A program made the position numbers and the translations under genes. Source: Welwitschia mirabilis (Eukaryota > Gnetophyta > Gnetopsida > Welwitschiales). From it: a DNA stretch of 21,114 bases. The notes under the pieces are model-generated. The model did not search any database. It was not told where the DNA came from and saw only the letters and a list, made by a program, of their open reading frames with translations. The stretch lies in assembly GCA_051453625.1 (NCBI GenBank), contig JBOZIK010000001.1, positions 62,448,202-62,469,315 on the forward strand. Direction: 5' to 3'. This document shows, piece after piece, positions 17,401 through 21,114 of the stretch (positions are counted from its first letter, which is position 1; every line of letters begins with the position of its first letter).

Positions 17401-18397
17401 TGCCTCTCACTACTGGTTGACATTTCGTTACCGCATCAAAACTCAAAACATTCGGTCATCCTCATGAAAGATAGTTAATATGTAGCCTGTAAAAATTGAT
17501 TTCGATGTGACTTACCTGACAGAAAATGACCGGCAAAATTAAAATAGTCAGCAATCATGGAATGTGAAGTTAGGTTGCTGTTTCCAAGTTAAAGCAAACC
17601 TGTAGAATATCATTCTCTGAACAAAATTAAGATGGCATCAATGACAAAAAATTGAACTTTCGACAGACAACAGCCAATTTTCTTCTTAGTTATAATGAAT
17701 TAGATGTACGCATGTAATTATACGTGGGGCATTGTTGATTGAAACCACTTTTGAAGCACATTATATTAACATTTTGTATAATTGGAGTGAGTTTTGAAGC
17801 CTGTTTCTGGATGATATGTGAAAGGGCTCATCAAACAGGATCATGTTTTTCTGCACTTAGGTAACTGATTTTGGATCTTTTTCTCCTTATAACGGTGATA
17901 TTTTGATAGTAAAAATGTTTAACCAGAAGTAATGGTCTGATACTTTTTATCTTAATAAATATTACTGTGAGAACAGATGCCAAAGAGTTCCTGGACAGTT
18001 GTGTTATTTGCAAATAAAATGTTGAATGGTTTATGAACTAGAGTAATGCATTACATGTGGATCTTCTTGGTTGTTCTTGGTTTAAGAAATTTCTTGGCAG
18101 TATTGAATACATTGTGGCAAGTTATCTTTGATTTCATTATTTGTTACTGCTCTTGATAGTCATGGTTGTATATGGTGGATTGTAGATGTTCTTTTTCTTT
18201 TCACATGGGCCAATGAATTTAAAGCTACTAGCTTAAAAAAGTTTTTGGTTGACCAATACTTTTGGTAGCATTTTTCTTCATTGAATGCATATTTGGAACA
18301 CTGATACGTTTTTACCTTCTGCCTCATTGGGTGATAACTAGGTTTAAGATCCATAGGGATATTATTTATAATTCTATCATGATACAACTGTTAACAG

Positions 18398-18529
18398 GTT
18401 TGAAGAAACAGTAGAAGAGTTTGTTTTTCCACCAGGAGATCCAGATGCGGTTAGCATAAGTGGCAGAGATATTGAGCTATTACACCAGGATGCCTTTATC
18501 AATGATACTCTTGTCGATTTCTACATCAA
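18398..18529 (+). CDS. Exon of a ULP2/SENP6-7-type SUMO protease, start of peptidase domain
   Basis: Such proteases (peptidase family C48) cut SUMO, especially SUMO chains, from nuclear proteins. The 132-base exon has acceptor GTTAACAG and donor GTATGTTTTC, and is in phase with the exon ending at 11501. It encodes FEETVEEFVFPPGDPDAVSI, then SGRDIELLHQDAFINDTLVD and FYIK. The blocks GDPDAVSI, RDIELL and FINDTLVDFYIK are the conserved opening of the plant ULP2-type peptidase domain. The catalytic His, Asp and Cys lie further on in the family and would be in exons beyond 21114. There is no stop or frameshift. A Copia element occupies the following intron. Confidence 0.85.
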
Positions 18530-19009
18530 GTATGTTTTCTTGCTATTTTGAATGAGAATGGGATGCCTTTTTCTGAAATGCTTGTGTTGTTTTTTTTTTT
18601 GAGGTATCTGTTTCTGGGAGAACTACTTTTGTCATGATTTTGAATTTGCATTTATTTCTATTCACAATTCACAAACTTTGGGAATGTACTAATTTGGGAG
18701 TCTATTCTAATATGAGCTTGAGAACACATGATGGTTCTGGGGAAGAGATAAGAATATAATAAAAATGTACAAGTGCATGACAAAGAAAACATATTTCTAA
18801 TGGGTTGTTGCATCCCTCGTCCCCAATGTTTAAATGATGGTTATGTTTTTTCCGTATGGTGTTGCTGCTATTTGATCCAGTTGTCATTTAAAGCAGCTTT
18901 CATTTAAGCTGAATATATTAATGTATAATAAAGTGATGCAGTAATTTTGTTTTGTGAATTTTACTAATTTAGTTTCTTCAATTAGAGCAATTGATTGTTC
19001 AACGAAATT
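18530..19009 (+). other. Intron sequence before the Copia insertion
   Basis: It starts with the donor GTATGTTTTC and has a T run at 18591-18600. Nothing else is recognised. The likely insertion point of the Copia LTR is 19009/19010. The target-site duplication cannot be tested because the element's 3' end is outside the window. Confidence 0.5.
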
Positions 19010-19367
19010 TGTTGGAGTTGAAGTCAAATCCTCTTTTGTATCTTTTAATTTCCCTTATTGTAGCACTTTGTTAGTAAAGTGTATTTCTCTTTTATTATTA
19101 GTGTGAGAGCTGGCTGTTTATAAAGTCAAGGTAAAATTAGGTTTTTTAACCTAAAGTGGGCCTATTTAAAGGGGAGGGTATTGAGGGAGGATCATCAGTC
19201 TGAACACTCTGGCTATTGAGGACGGCTTGTGCCCTTGCCCTATTTTCGAAATCTTAAGAGAGCTCTACATTGCTTTCGTGGTTTTTCCCCACTTGGAGTT
19301 TTCCACGTAAATTCTTGTGTGTTGTTTTGATTTTTGTTTTTGCTATTTTTCGCTACTATTCTTAACA
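19010..19367 (+). mobile_element. 5' LTR of the plus-strand Copia element
   Basis: It is about 358 bases, starting TGTTGGAGTTG and ending TTCTTAACA, so TGTT and AACA form a short terminal inverted repeat. GTGGTTTTTCCCC...GAGTTTTCCACGTAAATTCTTGTGTG near the 3' end is typical of plant Copia LTR ends. A start at TGTGAGAGC (about 19102) was considered but gives only TG/CA matching. Confidence 0.65.
19163..19170 (+). promoter_or_regulatory. Possible TATA box in the Copia LTR
   Basis: TATTTAAA lies in the middle of the LTR, about 200 bases before its end, a suitable place for the element's promoter. No experimental start site is known. Confidence 0.35.
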
Positions 19368-19369
19368 AC

Positions 19370-19381
19370 TGGTATTAGAGC
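19370..19381 (+). promoter_or_regulatory. Primer-binding site of the plus-strand Copia element
   Basis: TGGTATTAGAGC lies two bases after the LTR end. It differs by one base (C to T) from TGGTATCAGAGC, complementary to initiator tRNA-Met, the usual Copia primer. Confidence 0.85.
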
Positions 19382-19429
19382 TAGTTAGAGTTTACCTTAG
19401 GGTGTTGCAACAAAGGTTAAGAAGTTGCA

Positions 19430-20109
19430 GGAATTTTTGAAAGCTTCTACGAGCGAAGCTTGTGAACGGAGTGAGCGAGTGAAGCGAGGGGGCCAAATAT
19501 TTGGGATGCGTTCGTACGGTTTTGCGACATCATTTTCGTGTTTTTACTAGTTGGATACGTTTCTTTGAGGCGAAGCGTGATGGAGAGATTACAAACGACA
19601 ACTATGCTTGTTGGCCGAAACTGGAACATTTGAAGTGTTCTAATGAAAGCTGCTTTATGCAATCAGCATCTAGGAAGGATGAAGAATGGGAAAAGGTGGA
19701 AAGAAAGGCTCTGTCATATATACATCTGAGTCTAAGTAAGGGGATCTTACAGTCAATTAAACAAGATATAGATCCCCATGATCTTTGGCAATTCGTTAAG
19801 AATAGGTTTGATAAAGCATCTAGTTTGAACACTTTTAACATTTACCAGAATTTCTTCAAAGTGAGGAAGCAATTAGAAGTTTCATTACAAGATGATTTGG
19901 ATGAGATGATGGGTAATCTGGTAAAGCTTGAGGAGTATAAAATTAAAATTTTGGATTTCATTAAGTCTTATGCTTCATTGGATTCTCTTTTTGAAGCTTG
20001 GTCTACAGCAGTGACGTTTATCACTACATCTATGAATATTACTACAAGGACATTTGAGCAGGTTGTGTCTACGCTTCAAGCTTCTGAGGGTAGAGTCAAT
20101 GAAATGTAG
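19430..20109 (+). pseudogene. Copia gag (UBN2-type) relic
   Basis: Gag builds the particle. The frame is open from upstream of the Met at 19501 to a TAG at 20107. Features are a DNYACW motif (about residue 32 from that Met), WEKVERKALSYIHLSLSKGI, LWQFVKNRFDKAS and SLQDDLDEMMGNLVKL, matching the tryptophan and helical blocks of plant Copia Gag. It ends with TFEQVVSTLQASEGR. The Met at 19501 is probably not the original start, since the sequence before NDNYACW does not look like Gag. The length to the stop (202 residues) is short of a usual Gag because the zinc knuckle lies after the stop. Confidence 0.8.
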
Positions 20110-20274
20110 TCTTCAGAAGGGGCGTTTGTATCTAAAAATAGAGGCAGGAATAAGAGTTGTAACCATAACAGGGGGAGAAGTGAAAGCAAAGGAGTTTCTC
20201 ATGGCAAAAACATCGAATGCTGGTTCTATAAGAAAAAGTGGCATACGAAGAAAAATTGTTATGCATGAAAGTCA
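20110..20274 (+). pseudogene. Gag tail with decayed zinc knuckle
   Basis: In the same frame after the TAG come a basic stretch rich in Arg, Asn and Lys and then CWFYKKKWHTKKNC (about 20208-20252). This matches C-x2-C-x3-GH-x4-C, but the second Cys is Tyr and the Gly is Trp. A TGA follows at about 20266. It would have bound element RNA. Confidence 0.7.
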
Positions 20275-20640
20275 ATGCAGAAAGAGAGGCATGAACAGGG
20301 CCATTCGGCGGACTCTTTCTCACAGCTTAATCAAGCAAATGATGGTGTTAGTTTTCTAGTGTCAGAACCATGTGGTCTTTTGGCAGAGAGGTCTAGTCAA
20401 GATGTTTGGCTAGTTGATTTGGGTGCTTCTTCTCATATCTGTCTAGATCGTTTTCTTTTCTCTACTTACAGTCCTATTTCTTCCAAGTTGGTTACGCTGC
20501 CAATGGAGAACCTCTAAAGGTTGTTGGAATAGGCAACATTGTTTTGTAACAGTCAGGATTGCCCAAGGTTAACATTAATAATGTTTGTCATGTTCTGAAT
20601 GTAACAGAGAAGCTGATTTCTATTACATAGCTTGGTGATT
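20275..20640 (+). pseudogene. Copia aspartic protease relic (active-site Ser lost)
   Basis: WLVDLGASSHI at 20407-20439 corresponds to the family's WLVDSGASSHI. The catalytic Asp and Gly remain but Ser is Leu (TTG, 20419-20421). A one-base frame change near 20505 shifts the following NGEPLKVVGIGNIVL block into another frame, which meets TAA at about 20548 and TAG at about 20630. The block NNVCHVLNVTEKLISIT, the end of the protease/linker region, is still readable. Confidence 0.8.
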
Positions 20641-20994
20641 TACGCTTGGGCTTCTCTAGTGGAGAACAATGGAAAATTACCAAGGGAATTTTAACTGTGT
20701 TGCGAGGGAAGAAAGATGGCAGCATGTATACCTTGGAAGCAAATGCATATGCAATGGCTGCTGTTACTGCAGAAGAGCAAAATGTTGGAGCTGTAATAGC
20801 TTTAGAGGATGCAAATATCTGGCCCAAACGTTTGGGACACATAGGCAATTCCAGTCTTAAGGTGCTTCAATCTCTTTCCTTAATTCCTGTATCTTCACAT
20901 GCTTCTATTGATTTCTGTAAAGACTCTATTGTTGGTAAATCTAAAACAGTCAATTTCCATAGGGATTTGGATATAAAACAGGAAAAATACATTA
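20641..20994 (+). pseudogene. Copia GAG-pre-integrase domain relic
   Basis: The open segment begins LGFSSGEQWKITKGILTVLR with GKKDGSMYTLE, the strand pair before the domain. IWPKRLGHIGNSSLKVLQSL, DFCKDSIVGKSK and VNFHRD follow. The family motif is LWHRRLGH with His in LWH. Here it is IWPKRLGH, so the first zinc His is Pro, while the LGH His, the Cys of DFC and the GK-K motif remain. The segment ends at about the border with integrase. Confidence 0.8.
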
Positions 20995-21114
20995 GAATTG
21001 GTTTATTCTGATGTGTATGTGTTGGAAGTGAAGCCAAATCTCTTGATGTTATTTAGTCCTTTGTAGTTTGACTTTATATATTTTTAGATAGTCCCCATCT
21101 TGTTGTAATTTAAT
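20995..21114 (+). pseudogene. Start of Copia integrase, frameshifted; LTR-like 5' motif
   Basis: Short blocks resemble the opening of Copia integrase: LVYSDV, then in another frame EAKSL, and FVV. They match the family pattern of S-DV-G----E-KSLGG--YF-V-F. Stops and a frame change break it. Confusingly, 21020-21044 also resembles the first ~26 bases of the 5' LTR (19010-19035), so a 3' LTR beginning here was considered. No polypurine tract precedes it and similarity falls off after about 30 bases, so integrase is preferred. Confidence 0.55.

Larger units (their letters stand above)
11502..18397 (+). other. Long intron (about 6.9 kb) with gaps and inserts
   Basis: It runs from the donor GTACTT to the acceptor ACTGTTAACAG at 18397. 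It is AT-rich, with scattered short frames lacking family motifs (for example at 11533-11772, 16068-16346 and 17150-17386, judged chance). It contains two assembly gaps, an LTR/primer-site relic (13300-13566) and antisense exon-like segments (13973-14468), which are listed separately. Stretches 11502-12216, 13027-13299, 13567-13972 and 14469-18397 otherwise show nothing recognisable. Introns of this size are common in conifers and other large plant genomes. Confidence 0.5.
19010..21114 (+). mobile_element. Ty1/Copia retrotransposon, 5' part, cut by the window end
   Basis: In order: 5' LTR, primer-binding site, gag, aspartic protease, GAG-pre-integrase and the beginning of integrase, all on the plus strand, the same sense as the host SUMO protease exon. 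RT, RNase H and the 3' LTR would lie beyond 21114. In-frame stops at 20107, about 20266 and about 20630, plus a frameshift near 20505, show that it cannot make a full polyprotein. It is better preserved than the other two retroelements in the window, so it is probably the youngest insertion. Confidence 0.85.

Overview
This window looks like plant nuclear DNA, probably from a gymnosperm or another seed plant with a large, transposon-rich genome. The grounds are nested and decayed LTR retrotransposons of Ty3/Gypsy and Ty1/Copia type, very long AT-rich introns with GT/AG borders, and short exons of a plant-like SUMO protease. Nothing bacterial or phage-like was seen: no operons, no ribosome binding sites, no CRISPR. 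The species assignment is inference. Two runs of N (12217-13026 and 14100-14191) are assembly gaps.

Layout. Positions 1-345 hold the 3' part of an LTR that looks Copia-like. It is followed by a regular tandem array at 353-583 in which GATATC recurs every 18 or 19 bases. Positions 713-4030 are the pol region of a decayed plus-strand Ty3/Gypsy element. The order is linker, reverse transcriptase, RNase H, a second RNase H, then integrase, which is the Tat-type arrangement. A 3' spacer and an LTR ending at 5627 follow. Positions 5629-10537 are a decayed minus-strand Ty1/Copia element whose left LTR is cut exactly where the Gypsy LTR ends, so the Gypsy element probably inserted into that LTR. The Copia integrase region is itself interrupted by about 360 unexplained bases.

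Host gene. Three plus-strand exons can be proposed at 11108-11155, 11418-11501 and 18398-18529. They join in one reading phase. The last encodes the start of the peptidase domain of a ULP2-type (SENP6/7-like) SUMO protease. The catalytic His, Asp and Cys would lie in later exons beyond the window. The intron between the second and third exons is about 6.9 kb. It contains both gaps, an LTR and primer-binding-site relic near 13300-13566, and an unexplained pair of exon-like open segments on the minus strand (13973-14083 and 14192-14468).

From 19010 to the window end, a plus-strand Ty1/Copia element sits in the intron after the protease exon. It shows a 5' LTR, a primer-binding site, gag, protease, GAG-pre-integrase and the start of integrase, with stops and frameshifts. 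No retroelement coding region here looks able to make a complete working product. The only candidate functional gene is the SUMO protease, seen in part.
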